Below, in pieces: positions 1-6,797 of a DNA stretch of 13,632 bases. The notes below the pieces were generated by a model. That model saw only the letters and a list, made by a program, of their open reading frames with translations. It searched no databases and was not told the origin of the DNA. The stretch covers positions 1 through 13,632 of the forward strand of contig JACMOY010000456.1 in assembly GCA_014377795.1 (NCBI GenBank), written 5' to 3'. This stretch comes from Actinomycetota bacterium (GTDB lineage Bacteria > Actinomycetota > Actinomycetes > Actinomycetales > Angustibacteraceae). How positions within the stretch are numbered: the first letter of the stretch is position 1; every line of letters starts with the position of its first letter. Position numbers and translations under genes: made by a program.

Positions 1-34
1 CGGCGGTGACGACGATCGGGGTGAACCGGGTCAT
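1..34 (-). CDS. Start of an unidentified protein, runs off the left edge
   Basis: Reading leftward, an ATG at 34-32 opens a frame MTRFTPIVVTA that leaves the window after 11 codons, so no family can be assigned. The start is supported only by a -10-like CAGACT lying exactly 6 nt upstream (plus positions 46-41), the same spacing seen before several other starts here and typical of leaderless genes. There is no good Shine-Dalgarno sequence. It is divergent from the photolyase-like gene at 74, with only 39 nt between the two start codons, so their promoters must overlap. It could also be non-coding. Confidence 0.35.
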   Translation of the reverse strand, partial: MTRFTPIVVTA

Positions 35-73
35 GTCAGGAGTCTGTCCCCGGCGTCAAGGGAGCATGACCAG

Positions 74-1291
74 ATGCCCCGGTTGAGCCCGTTGCCCACC
101 CCTGCCGAGGCCGACGTGGAGGCGTGGGTGGCCGAGCACCTGGGCCACCTGGCGCTCGAGGGTCGCGACGGCGTCCGGGCTGGTGCCATGGCGGGTGGTC
201 AGAGCGCCGCGGACGCGGCTCTCGCCGCCCTGGACGTCACCGGGTACTCCGCGTCGCGCAGCACGGTGCGACCGGTGGCCCGCCAGGGCGCGACCCGGAT
301 GTCGCCGTACGTGCGGCACGGCCTGCTCACCCTGCCCGCGATGTGGCAGGCGGTGGCCGGGGCCGGGTCGCGGGACCGCGACCGGTACCGCGACGAGCTG
401 CTCTGGCAGGAGTACGCCCGCCACCTGTACGCGCGGACGGGCACCCGGATGCAGCAGCCGCTGCGGCACGACCCCGCCCGGGGCCAGCAGGTCGACGTCG
501 ACCCGTGGGCCACCGACATGGCCTGCATAGCGACCACGCACGCCGAGCTGGTCGAGGACGGCTGGCTGGTCAACCAGACGCGGATGTGGATGTCGTCGCA
601 CTGGACGGTGCGGCACGGTCGCGACTGGCGCGAGGGTGAGGACGAGTTCTTCCGCCACCTGCTGGACGGGTCGCGGGCGGCCAACCGCCTGGGCTGGCAG
701 TGGACGGTCGGCGCGGGCACCGGACGCCCCTACGGCTTCAGCCGCTGGCAGGTGCAAAAGCGCGCCCCGGGGCTGTGCACGAAGTGCCCGCTGCGCAACG
801 CCTGCCCGATCGAGGACTGGCCGGACGCCACCGCCGGCCCCCGGGTCGAGGGCGCCGACCTGGGCGCCGGCCCGACCCCCGGCGGCCCGGCCGAGGTCGA
901 GTCGAGCGGCGAGCCCGACACCGTCTGGCTGACCGCCGAGTCGCTCGGGGACGACGACCCCGCCCTGGCCGCTCACCCCGACCTGCCCGTCGTCTTCGTG
1001 TTCGACGAGCCGCTGCTGCGCCGGCTCCGGCTGTCGGGCAAGCGCCTGGTGTTCTTGGCCCAGTCCCTCGCCGACCTGGCCGACCGACGTCCGGTCGAGG
1101 TGCGGCTGGGCGCGGTCGCCGACGAGCTGTCCGGACGCCGGCTCGCCGGCACCTACGCCCCCGTGCCCGGGTGGCAGCGGCTGGCGCCCCGCGTCGACCT
1201 GGTGCGCACCCACCCGTGGCCGTGGCTGGTGCGGCCGACGTCGGCTCCGCTGAGCTCGTTCTCGGCCTGGCGCAAGTCGGTGCGCTGGTGA
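74..1291 (+). CDS. Photolyase-like FAD-binding protein, apparently domain-permuted, with an Fe-S-type cysteine set
   Basis: The 405-residue product carries the catalytic FAD-binding half of the photolyase/cryptochrome family at its N-terminal side: MSPYVRHG (76-83), [10 protein letters not shown] (108-117), the [16 protein letters not shown] stretch and WQW (208-210). After this come C235, C238 and C244 (C-x2-C-x5-C). With C151 they resemble the four ligands of the [4Fe-4S] cluster in Fe-S bacterial photolyases. A linker (about 246-281) leads to residues 282-400, which look like the photolyase N-terminal alpha/beta domain ([27 protein letters not shown]). That domain normally comes first, so the order seems inverted. 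The ATG at 74 has AAGGGAG at 58-64; a -10-like GAGCAT also sits 6 nt upstream. The stop overlaps the next gene (GTGA). Inference: light-dependent DNA repair or photosensing; substrate unknown. The FAD-domain assignment is solid; permutation and cluster are inferred. Confidence 0.85.
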   Translation: MPRLSPLPTPAEADVEAWVAEHLGHLALEGRDGVRAGAMAGGQSAADAALAALDVTGYSASRSTVRPVARQGATRMSPYVRHGLLTLPAMWQAVAGAGSRDRDRYRDELLWQEYARHLYARTGTRMQQPLRHDPARGQQVDVDPWATDMACIATTHAELVEDGWLVNQTRMWMSSHWTVRHGRDWREGEDEFFRHLLDGSRAANRLGWQWTVGAGTGRPYGFSRWQVQKRAPGLCTKCPLRNACPIEDWPDATAGPRVEGADLGAGPTPGGPAEVESSGEPDTVWLTAESLGDDDPALAAHPDLPVVFVFDEPLLRRLRLSGKRLVFLAQSLADLADRRPVEVRLGAVADELSGRRLAGTYAPVPGWQRLAPRVDLVRTHPWPWLVRPTSAPLSSFSAWRKSVRW

Positions 1292-1671
1292 GCGGCCGGA
1301 CGCCGCTGCCCACCAAGCCGTGCACCGTCTGCGGGCGCACGATCACCTGGCGCAAGAAGTGGGAGCGCAACTGGGGGTCGGTTCGCTACTGCTCGGACGC
1401 GTGCCGCCGCAGCGGCCTGTCCGACACCGACAGGGCGTTGGAGCAGACGCTGCGCGACCTGCTCGACCGGGCCAGCGCCGGCTCGACCGTGTGCCCCTCG
1501 CAGGCGGCCCGCGCCCTGTCACCGCAGGACTGGCAGCCGCTGATGCAGGCGTCCCGCTCGGCGGCGCGGCGGCTGGTGACCGCCGGGGTGGCCGAGCTCA
1601 CCCAGGGCGGGGTCGTGGTCGACCCCTCGACCGCACGCGGCCCGATCCGGGTTCGCCCCGTGCGCCGCTGA
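1288..1671 (+). CDS. DUF2256-DUF3253 zinc-ribbon / winged-helix-like protein
   Basis: A 127-residue protein starting at GTG 1288, overlapping the preceding stop by the shared GTGA, so it is probably translationally coupled to the photolyase-like gene. Residues 11-41 match DUF2256: a treble-clef-like ribbon with C12, C15, C35 and C39 and the hallmark [14 protein letters not shown] and YCSDACRR. Residues about 43-127 match DUF3253 (conserved CPSQAARAL, a W-x2-LM stretch, [10 protein letters not shown] and GPIRVR), which has a small helical, winged-helix-like look. Known of the families: both are uncharacterised, and DUF2256 genes frequently neighbour photolyase/cryptochrome genes. Inference: an accessory or DNA-contacting partner of the flanking photolyases. 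The longer upstream extension of this frame overlaps the photolyase gene and is not used. Confidence 0.85.
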   Translation: MSGRTPLPTKPCTVCGRTITWRKKWERNWGSVRYCSDACRRSGLSDTDRALEQTLRDLLDRASAGSTVCPSQAARALSPQDWQPLMQASRSAARRLVTAGVAELTQGGVVVDPSTARGPIRVRPVRR

Positions 1672-1683
1672 GGGCGGTCCCCG

Positions 1684-3180
1684 TCAGGGGGCCTCGGCGC
1701 CTCGGTGCGCCTCCTGCTCGACCAGCGCCTCGAGGTCCTTGAGACGATCCATGCCTTTCATCGGCTGGGCCAGGCGGAAGTTGCCCTTGAGCGTCTCGCG
1801 GTTGCGGTGCAGGAAGGCCCAGTAGCCGGCCGTGAACGGGCACGCCTTCTCGCCCACGCGCACCTTCGGGTCGTACGCGCACGGCTTGCAGAAGTCGCTC
1901 ATCCGGTCGATGTACGCCCGGCCGGGCGCGTAGGGCTTGGTGGCCATCACCCCACCGTCGGCGTACTGCGACATGCCCACGACGTTGGGCACCATCACCC
2001 AGTCGTACCCGTCGACGAAGCTGTTGTGGAACCAGGCGGTCACCTGCTGCGGGTCCCACCCGCGTTGCATCGCGAAGTTACCGAGCACCATCAGGCGCGG
2101 GATGTGGTGCGCCCAGCCGTTCACCTTGACCTCGCGCAGCACGTGCGACAGGCAGCGGGCCTGCACGGCGTCGGCGTCCAGGTCCCAGAACCACTGCGGC
2201 ACAGGGTTCGTGGCGCCCAAGAAGTTGCGGTCGCGGTAGTCCTCGCCGAGGTGCCAGTACAGGTGCCACACGTAGTCCCGCCAGCCGATCACCTGCCGGA
2301 CGAAGCCCTCTGCGCTCGACAGCGGGACCAGACCGTCGCGGTACGCCCGCTCGACCCGCTCGACGACCTCGACCGGGTCGAGCAGACCCAGGTTCATCGG
2401 CGCCGAGATCGTCGAGTGCGCCATCCAGGTGTCGCCGGCGAGCATGGCGTCCTCATACGGGCCGAAGGCGGCCAGCCGGTTCTCGACGAAGTCCTCCAGC
2501 ACCTGCAGCGCCTCGGCCCGGGTCGCCGCGAACCGGCGCGGGCCGTCGTCGCCCACGAAGGACACGTCACCCTCTGCCTGCCAGCGGTCCAGGTCGACGC
2601 GCACCTGTGCGTCGATCTCGTCCTCCTGCGGCCACCACGGGGTCGTGACGCCGAGGGTCACCGCGTTCTTGGGCGGCGGGTTGCGGTTCTCGGCGTCGAG
2701 GTTCCAGGTGCCGCCGACCGGGTCGGCGCCGTCCATCAGCACCCCGAGGCGCGCACGAGACTGGCGGTAGAAGTCCTCGAGCAGCAGGCGCTTGCTGCCG
2801 CGACCACCCGCCCAGCGCCCGAAGTCCTCCATCGACGTGGCGAAGCCGCGGGGAGCAAGCACCTCGACGTCGGGCAGCGACTCGACCAGCCGCACCGCGC
2901 CGTACGACGTGGGCCGGCAGACGCTGAGCGGGCCGGCTCCCTGCAGCGCCTCGGCGTAGGTGTCCGCGGCGACGTACTCGCACCGCTCCCCCAGCTCGGC
3001 CGCGCGGTGCCGCATCGCCGACAGGACGAGGTGCGCCTTGGCCCGGTGGAACCGGCGGCGCGTGAAGACCTGCCGCGACTCGACCATCAGCACCCGCTGC
3101 GCCCCGTCGTCCGTGCTGTCGTCCGGACCGTCCACGAAGTGCGGGCCCAGCTGGTCACCGAACAGCCACCGGCGCGTCAT
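1684..3180 (-). CDS. Fe-S bacterial cryptochrome/photolyase (PhrB/CryB class, DPRP family)
   Basis: A 498-residue flavoprotein of the deoxyribodipyrimidine photolyase-related family. The N-terminus (TRRWLFGDQLGPHF) opens the alpha/beta antenna domain, which runs to about residue 130. The helical FAD domain fills the C-terminal half and contains FVRQVIGWRDYVWHLYW and WAHHIPRLMVLGNF. C343, C431, C434 and C447 form the Fe-S ligand set; their spacings of 88, 3 and 13 equal those I recall for Agrobacterium PhrB (350, 438, 441, 454). Established knowledge: members of this class carry FAD and a [4Fe-4S] cluster, and characterised ones repair (6-4) photoproducts or act as photoreceptors. ATG 3180 is chosen because family homology begins there; it lacks a Shine-Dalgarno but has CACGAT 6 nt upstream. 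The frame stays open further upstream, without family similarity. The gene converges on the DUF2256 gene with a 12-nt gap. Activity in this organism is inferred. Confidence 0.95.
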   Translation of the reverse strand: MTRRWLFGDQLGPHFVDGPDDSTDDGAQRVLMVESRQVFTRRRFHRAKAHLVLSAMRHRAAELGERCEYVAADTYAEALQGAGPLSVCRPTSYGAVRLVESLPDVEVLAPRGFATSMEDFGRWAGGRGSKRLLLEDFYRQSRARLGVLMDGADPVGGTWNLDAENRNPPPKNAVTLGVTTPWWPQEDEIDAQVRVDLDRWQAEGDVSFVGDDGPRRFAATRAEALQVLEDFVENRLAAFGPYEDAMLAGDTWMAHSTISAPMNLGLLDPVEVVERVERAYRDGLVPLSSAEGFVRQVIGWRDYVWHLYWHLGEDYRDRNFLGATNPVPQWFWDLDADAVQARCLSHVLREVKVNGWAHHIPRLMVLGNFAMQRGWDPQQVTAWFHNSFVDGYDWVMVPNVVGMSQYADGGVMATKPYAPGRAYIDRMSDFCKPCAYDPKVRVGEKACPFTAGYWAFLHRNRETLKGNFRLAQPMKGMDRLKDLEALVEQEAHRGAEAP

Positions 3181-3310
3181 GGCCACATCGTGTCGGGCCC
3201 CGCCCCGGCGCGCAGGCCGCGACCCGCTGCGCCGATGCTTGCGAGCAACTCGCCCCACCCTGGGGCGCTGCACCACGACGCCCGGTTGTCGAGCCAGGTC
3301 TGCGGCTGGC

Positions 3311-3415
3311 TCAGCGGGCGCGCAGCTGCACGTGCGCGGTGAGCGCGGCGTAGCCCAGGCCGGCGTACAGGGGGCCGCGTCGGCTTCGTACTGCCGCTGC
3401 CCAGGCGTCGTGAGA
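3311..3415 (-). pseudogene. Remnant of a GNAT acetyltransferase C-terminus (possible)
   Basis: On the minus strand, a frame ending at the TGA at 3313-3311 reads GPLYAGLGYAALTAHVQLR just before the stop. The PLYxxLGY pattern followed by a short strand resembles the C-terminal helix-strand of GNAT N-acetyltransferases. Upstream in the same frame there is no acetyl-CoA-binding (R/Q)-x2-G-x-(G/A) motif, and the frame soon runs antisense to the transporter ATPase gene. If real, it is the decayed 3' end of a gene whose front has been lost. The left limit given is approximate. The resemblance covers only about 20 residues, so chance similarity is possible. Confidence 0.35.
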
Positions 3416-3443
3416 GCGTCGGGGACCGCGGTCGAACCGACGC
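3416..3443. repeat. Interrupted inverted repeat upstream of the transporter operon
   Basis: The arms GCGTCGG (3416-3422) and CCGACGC (3437-3443) are exact reverse complements and flank a 10-bp perfect palindrome, GACCGCGGTC (3424-3433). The whole 28-bp element therefore has two-fold symmetry with a small 1-versus-3-nt asymmetry. It lies 92 nt before the GTG of the ATPase gene. No T-tract follows on either strand, so a repressor operator is more likely than a terminator, but in such GC-rich DNA it may be fortuitous. Confidence 0.4.
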
Positions 3444-3523
3444 CTAGAGCCCAGATGGGCACCGAACCGGTAACGATGCGATGGGATCCGCAGCTGAGCG
3501 GCCCCCGCGCCGGTCGCCGCCTG

Positions 3524-3529
3524 TACGGT
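3524..3529 (+). promoter_or_regulatory. -10-like element of a probably leaderless transporter mRNA
   Basis: TACGGT fits the actinobacterial -10 consensus TANNNT and ends exactly 6 nt before the GTG at 3536, which would place transcription start at or next to the first base of the start codon. No Shine-Dalgarno sequence precedes that GTG, consistent with a leaderless transcript. No convincing -35 is visible around 3500-3507. Confidence 0.4.
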
Positions 3530-3535
3530 GCGCTC

Positions 3536-4633
3536 GTGAGCACGCAGCCCCAACCGGACGTCGACGCGGCACGCCCGGCCATCCGGCTGCGCGGGCTGCG
3601 CAAGCGGTTCGGCACGGGGCCGCAGGCCGTCGACGCGGTCGCCGGGGTCGACCTGGACGTGCGCGACGGCGAGTTCCTGACGCTGCTCGGGCCGTCGGGG
3701 TCCGGCAAGACGACGGTGCTGCGCCTGATCGCCGGGTTCGAGCTGGCGACCGCAGGCACCATCGAGCTCGGCGGGGTCGACGTCACGCGCCGAGCGCCGT
3801 TCGAGCGGGACGTCAATACCGTCTTCCAGGACTACGCCCTGTTCCCGCACATGAGCGTGACCGACAACGTCGGGTACGGGCTGCGGGTGCGCAAGGTCGG
3901 GCGCGCCGAGCGGGCGAGCCGCACCCAGGAGGCCCTGGACGGCGTCCGGCTCGGTCACCTCGGCGACCGACGTCCGGCCCAGCTGTCCGGCGGGCAGCGC
4001 CAGCGGGTCGCGCTGGCGCGGGCGCTGGTCAACCGACCCCGGGTGCTGCTGCTCGACGAGCCGCTCGGGGCGCTGGACCTGAAGCTGCGCGAGCAGATGC
4101 AGGTCGAGCTCAAGGCGATCCAGCGGCAGGTGGGCATCACGTTCGTCTTCGTGACCCACGACCAGGAAGAGGCCCTGACGATGTCGGACCGCATCGCGGT
4201 CTTCGACGGGGGCCGGATCGAGCAGCTCGGGTCGGCCGCCGACGTGTACGAGCGGCCCGCGACCCCGTTCGTCGCCGGCTTCGTCGGCACCTCGAACCTG
4301 CTGTCCGGCGCGGCAGCCGAGCAGGTGCTCGGCCGCTCCGGCACCTGGTCGGTGCGGCCCGAGAAGATCCGGCTGGACCTGGACGACGAGCCCGCGGCAG
4401 AGGCCCACGACCGATCCGCGACCGGGGTCGTGCGCGAGGTGGTGTACGTCGGCTCGGCCACCCGCTTCGTCGTCGACCTGGACGCCGGCGCGAGCCTGGT
4501 CGCACTGCAGCAGAACGTGCAGACGTCCTCCAGCGACGTCGACGCGTACCGCGGGCGCCGCGTCCGCCTGCACTGGGACCCCCGGCACGAGGTGCAGGTC
4601 GCCGACCCGGCCACCGCACCGACCGCCCACTGA
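3536..4633 (+). CDS. Polyamine-type ABC importer ATP-binding protein (PotA-like)
   Basis: The 365-residue product is the ATPase subunit of an ABC importer acting at the cytoplasmic membrane face. It has Walker A GPSGSGKT (52-59), signature LSGGQRQR (150-157), Walker B VLLLDEP (170-176) and the switch histidine in THD (H208). The C-terminal ~100 residues, with SVRPEKIRL, form the TOBE-type regulatory domain of the PotA/MalK/CysA group. Similarity to the spermidine/putrescine class rests on overall sequence and on the neighbouring binding protein and two permeases, so substrate is inferred. GTG 3536 is chosen because it precedes the domain by about 15 residues and follows the -10-like TACGGT; the longer open frame upstream has no family similarity. 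It is the first gene of a four-gene operon. Confidence 0.93.
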   Translation: MSTQPQPDVDAARPAIRLRGLRKRFGTGPQAVDAVAGVDLDVRDGEFLTLLGPSGSGKTTVLRLIAGFELATAGTIELGGVDVTRRAPFERDVNTVFQDYALFPHMSVTDNVGYGLRVRKVGRAERASRTQEALDGVRLGHLGDRRPAQLSGGQRQRVALARALVNRPRVLLLDEPLGALDLKLREQMQVELKAIQRQVGITFVFVTHDQEEALTMSDRIAVFDGGRIEQLGSAADVYERPATPFVAGFVGTSNLLSGAAAEQVLGRSGTWSVRPEKIRLDLDDEPAAEAHDRSATGVVREVVYVGSATRFVVDLDAGASLVALQQNVQTSSSDVDAYRGRRVRLHWDPRHEVQVADPATAPTAH

Positions 4634-4661
4634 GACCGACCACCCACCGAAAGAGAAGGTC

Positions 4662-5876
4662 ATGCTCCGCACCGCACACGTCAAGATCGCCACCGCCGCC
4701 GCCGGACTGGCGCTGCTCGCCTCAGCGTGCGGAACCACCTCGGGCGGCGGGACGACGCCGTCCGCCGGGGGCGGTCGGGCGAAACCGCCGTCGCTCAAGG
4801 CTCTCGGGTCGGTGGGCGCCGGCGAGGGCACCGTGAACATCCTGGCCTGGGCCGGCTACGCCGAGGACGGCACGACCGACAAGACCGTCGACTGGGTCAC
4901 CCCCTTCGAGAAGGAGACCGGGTGCCAGGCCAAGGTGCAGGTGGCGAACACCTCCGACGAGATGTTCGAGAAGATGGGCAGCGGCACCTTCGACGTCGTG
5001 TCGGCCTCGGGTGACTCCTCGCTGCGGATGATCTACGCCGGCAAGGTCGCACCCGTGAACACCGCGCTGCTGACCAACTACGCCGACGTCCCGGCGTTCG
5101 AGAAGGACCAGAACTGGAACTCGGTCGACTCGGTCGCCTACGGCATGCCGCACGGCTGGGGCGCCCAGCTGATGGCCTACCGCACCGACAAGGTCAAGCC
5201 GGCTCCCGACTCATGGAGCGTCGTGTGGGACCCGGGCTCGCCGTACAAGGGCGCGATCACCAACTACGACTCGCCGGTCGACGGCATCGCCGCGGCCGCC
5301 GTGTACCTGATGAGCACCAAGCCCGACCTCGCGATCAAGAACCCCTACGCGCTGGACCAGAAGCAGTTCGACGCCGCGATCGCCCTGCTGCAGCAGCAGA
5401 AGCCGGCCGTCGGCACGTACTGGGCCTCGTACACCGACGCTCAGAAGGCGCTGGAGTCCGGAACCACCGTGGTGGGCTCCACCTGGCAGATCATCGTCAA
5501 CCTCGCCAAGGCCGACAAGGCGCCGGTCGAGTCCGTGCTGCCCAAGGAGGGCGCGACGGGCTGGGCCGACACCTGGATGGTCGACGCCAAGAGCCCGCAC
5601 CCCAACTGCGCGTACCTGTGGATGAACTGGGAGACCAAGCCCGACGTCCAGGCCCAGATCGCCGAGTGGTTCGGTGAAGCGCCGGCCAACACCAAGGCGT
5701 GCGCACTGACCACCGACAAGACCCACTGCGACACCTACCACGCGCAGGACGAGGCGTACTTCTCCAAGCTGTGGTTCTGGAGCACCCCGCAGAGCGACTG
5801 CCTGGACGGGCGCACCGACGTCAAGTGCCTGCCGTACTCGCAGTGGAGCAAGGCCTGGAGCAGCCTGCGCTCATGA
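4662..5876 (+). CDS. Polyamine-type ABC transporter substrate-binding lipoprotein (PotD/YdcS-like)
   Basis: A 404-residue extracellular solute-binding protein. The first 23 residues are a lipoprotein signal: charged start, hydrophobic stretch and LLASAC with the lipidated cysteine at C23. A Gly/Ser/Thr-rich tether follows, then the mature fold beginning near VNILAWAGYAEDG, a typical opening of spermidine/putrescine-binding proteins. The C-terminal part is cysteine-rich (ACALTTDKTHC, SDCLDG, VKCLPYSQW), suggesting disulfides outside the cell, and ends in QWSKAWSSLRS. A purine-rich run AAAGAGAAGG lies just before ATG 4662. It sits 28 nt after the ATPase gene and overlaps the next permease by ATGA. 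The class is clear; the actual ligand (spermidine, putrescine or a related amine) cannot be read from sequence by eye. Confidence 0.92.
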   Translation: MLRTAHVKIATAAAGLALLASACGTTSGGGTTPSAGGGRAKPPSLKALGSVGAGEGTVNILAWAGYAEDGTTDKTVDWVTPFEKETGCQAKVQVANTSDEMFEKMGSGTFDVVSASGDSSLRMIYAGKVAPVNTALLTNYADVPAFEKDQNWNSVDSVAYGMPHGWGAQLMAYRTDKVKPAPDSWSVVWDPGSPYKGAITNYDSPVDGIAAAAVYLMSTKPDLAIKNPYALDQKQFDAAIALLQQQKPAVGTYWASYTDAQKALESGTTVVGSTWQIIVNLAKADKAPVESVLPKEGATGWADTWMVDAKSPHPNCAYLWMNWETKPDVQAQIAEWFGEAPANTKACALTTDKTHCDTYHAQDEAYFSKLWFWSTPQSDCLDGRTDVKCLPYSQWSKAWSSLRS

Positions 5877-6781
5877 CCGCGCTGCCCCCGGCCGGGACGT
5901 CGGTCGCACCCGGCGTCCCGGCCGGACGACGGCTCTCCGCGTGGCTGTCCGGACGGCCCCGCGTGCGCCTGGCCGCCCTCCTGGCGCCGCCCGCGATCTG
6001 GCTGACCCTGGTCTACCTCGCCGCGCTGCTCGCCCTGCTGACGACGGCGTTCTTCTCGGTGGACGAGTTCACCAACGCCGTGACGCGCACCCTCACGCTC
6101 AGCAACGTACGCGACGTCGTGAGCGACCCGGCGTACCTGCGGGCCAGCGCGCGCACGGTGGGCGTGGCGGCAGCGGTCACCGCGCTGTGCACCGTCATCG
6201 CGATACCGATGGCGTTCTTCATGGCCAAGGTGGCGCCTGCCCGGTCGCGCGGTCTGCTGGTGGCCCTGGTGCTGACGCCGCTGTGGGCGTCCTACCTGGT
6301 GAAGGTCTACGCCTGGCAGGCGATGGTGCAGCCCGGCAGCGGCGTGATCGCCTGGGTCCTGCGGCCGCTGGGCGTCGACGGGCCCGGGTACGGCCTGATG
6401 GCGGTCGTGCTCACCCTGACCTACCTGTGGCTGCCGTACATGGTGCTCCCGGTCTACGCCGGGCTCGAGCGCCTGCCCGACTCGCTGGTCGACGCCTCGG
6501 CCGACCTGGGCGCCGGGCCGTGGCGCACCTTCCGCAACGTCGTGCTGCCCCTGGCCTACCCCTCGATCGTGGCCGGGTCGGTGTTCACGTTCTCGCTGAG
6601 CCTCGGCGACTACATCACGGTGCAGATCGTCGGCGGCAAGGCGCAGCTGCTCGCGAACATCGTGTTCGCGAACTACGCCGCGAACCTGCCCTTCGCGGCC
6701 GCCATCGCGATCATCCCGGTGCTGATCACGGTGGCCTACCTGGCCGTCGTCCGCCGCACCGGCGCCCTGGACAACCTGTGA
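5873..6781 (+). CDS. Polyamine-type ABC transporter permease (PotB-like)
   Basis: A 302-residue inner-membrane subunit with about six membrane segments (roughly 32-61, 94-119, 127-148, 172-198, 229-254 and 273-293). The cytoplasmic EAA loop that docks onto the ATPase is seen at about 207-231 (DASADLGAGPWRTFRNVVLP), with the conserved glycine of the motif. The start ATG 5873 overlaps the stop of the binding-protein gene (ATGA), indicating translational coupling. Sequence and position, first of two permeases after a PotD-like lipoprotein, match PotB. Length is normal for the family (about 280-310). Confidence 0.93.
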   Translation: MTALPPAGTSVAPGVPAGRRLSAWLSGRPRVRLAALLAPPAIWLTLVYLAALLALLTTAFFSVDEFTNAVTRTLTLSNVRDVVSDPAYLRASARTVGVAAAVTALCTVIAIPMAFFMAKVAPARSRGLLVALVLTPLWASYLVKVYAWQAMVQPGSGVIAWVLRPLGVDGPGYGLMAVVLTLTYLWLPYMVLPVYAGLERLPDSLVDASADLGAGPWRTFRNVVLPLAYPSIVAGSVFTFSLSLGDYITVQIVGGKAQLLANIVFANYAANLPFAAAIAIIPVLITVAYLAVVRRTGALDNL

Positions 6782-6797
6782 GAACGAGGGGACGACC

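Larger units (their letters stand above)
3181..3535. other. Intergenic region between divergent photolyase and transporter operon
   Basis: This 355-nt gap separates the leftward Fe-S photolyase from the rightward ABC importer. It contains a minus-strand stretch resembling the end of an acetyltransferase gene (3311-3415), a 28-bp interrupted inverted repeat (3416-3443) and a -10-like TACGGT before the transporter start. The first 130 nt (3181-3310) hold the photolyase promoter region and nothing I can recognise beyond CACGAT at the -12 to -7 position. Confidence 0.6.

Noticed and set aside
53..58. TTGACG on the minus strand as a -35 for the left-edge gene
   Set aside because: It is only 6 nt from the CAGACT -10-like element, far too close for a -35/-10 pair.
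1672..1683. Terminator between the convergent DUF2256 and photolyase genes
   Set aside because: The gap is 12 nt with no convincing stem or T-tract.
3177..3330. Minus-strand frame ending TMWP-stop, whose TGA overlaps the photolyase ATG (ATGA)
   Set aside because: Such an overlap could imply a coupled upstream gene, but the frame has no recognisable family and no plausible start; probably chance.
1705..3342. 545-codon plus-strand frame opposite the Fe-S photolyase
   Set aside because: Shadow of a clearly identified gene; composition is low-complexity and no motif is recognisable.
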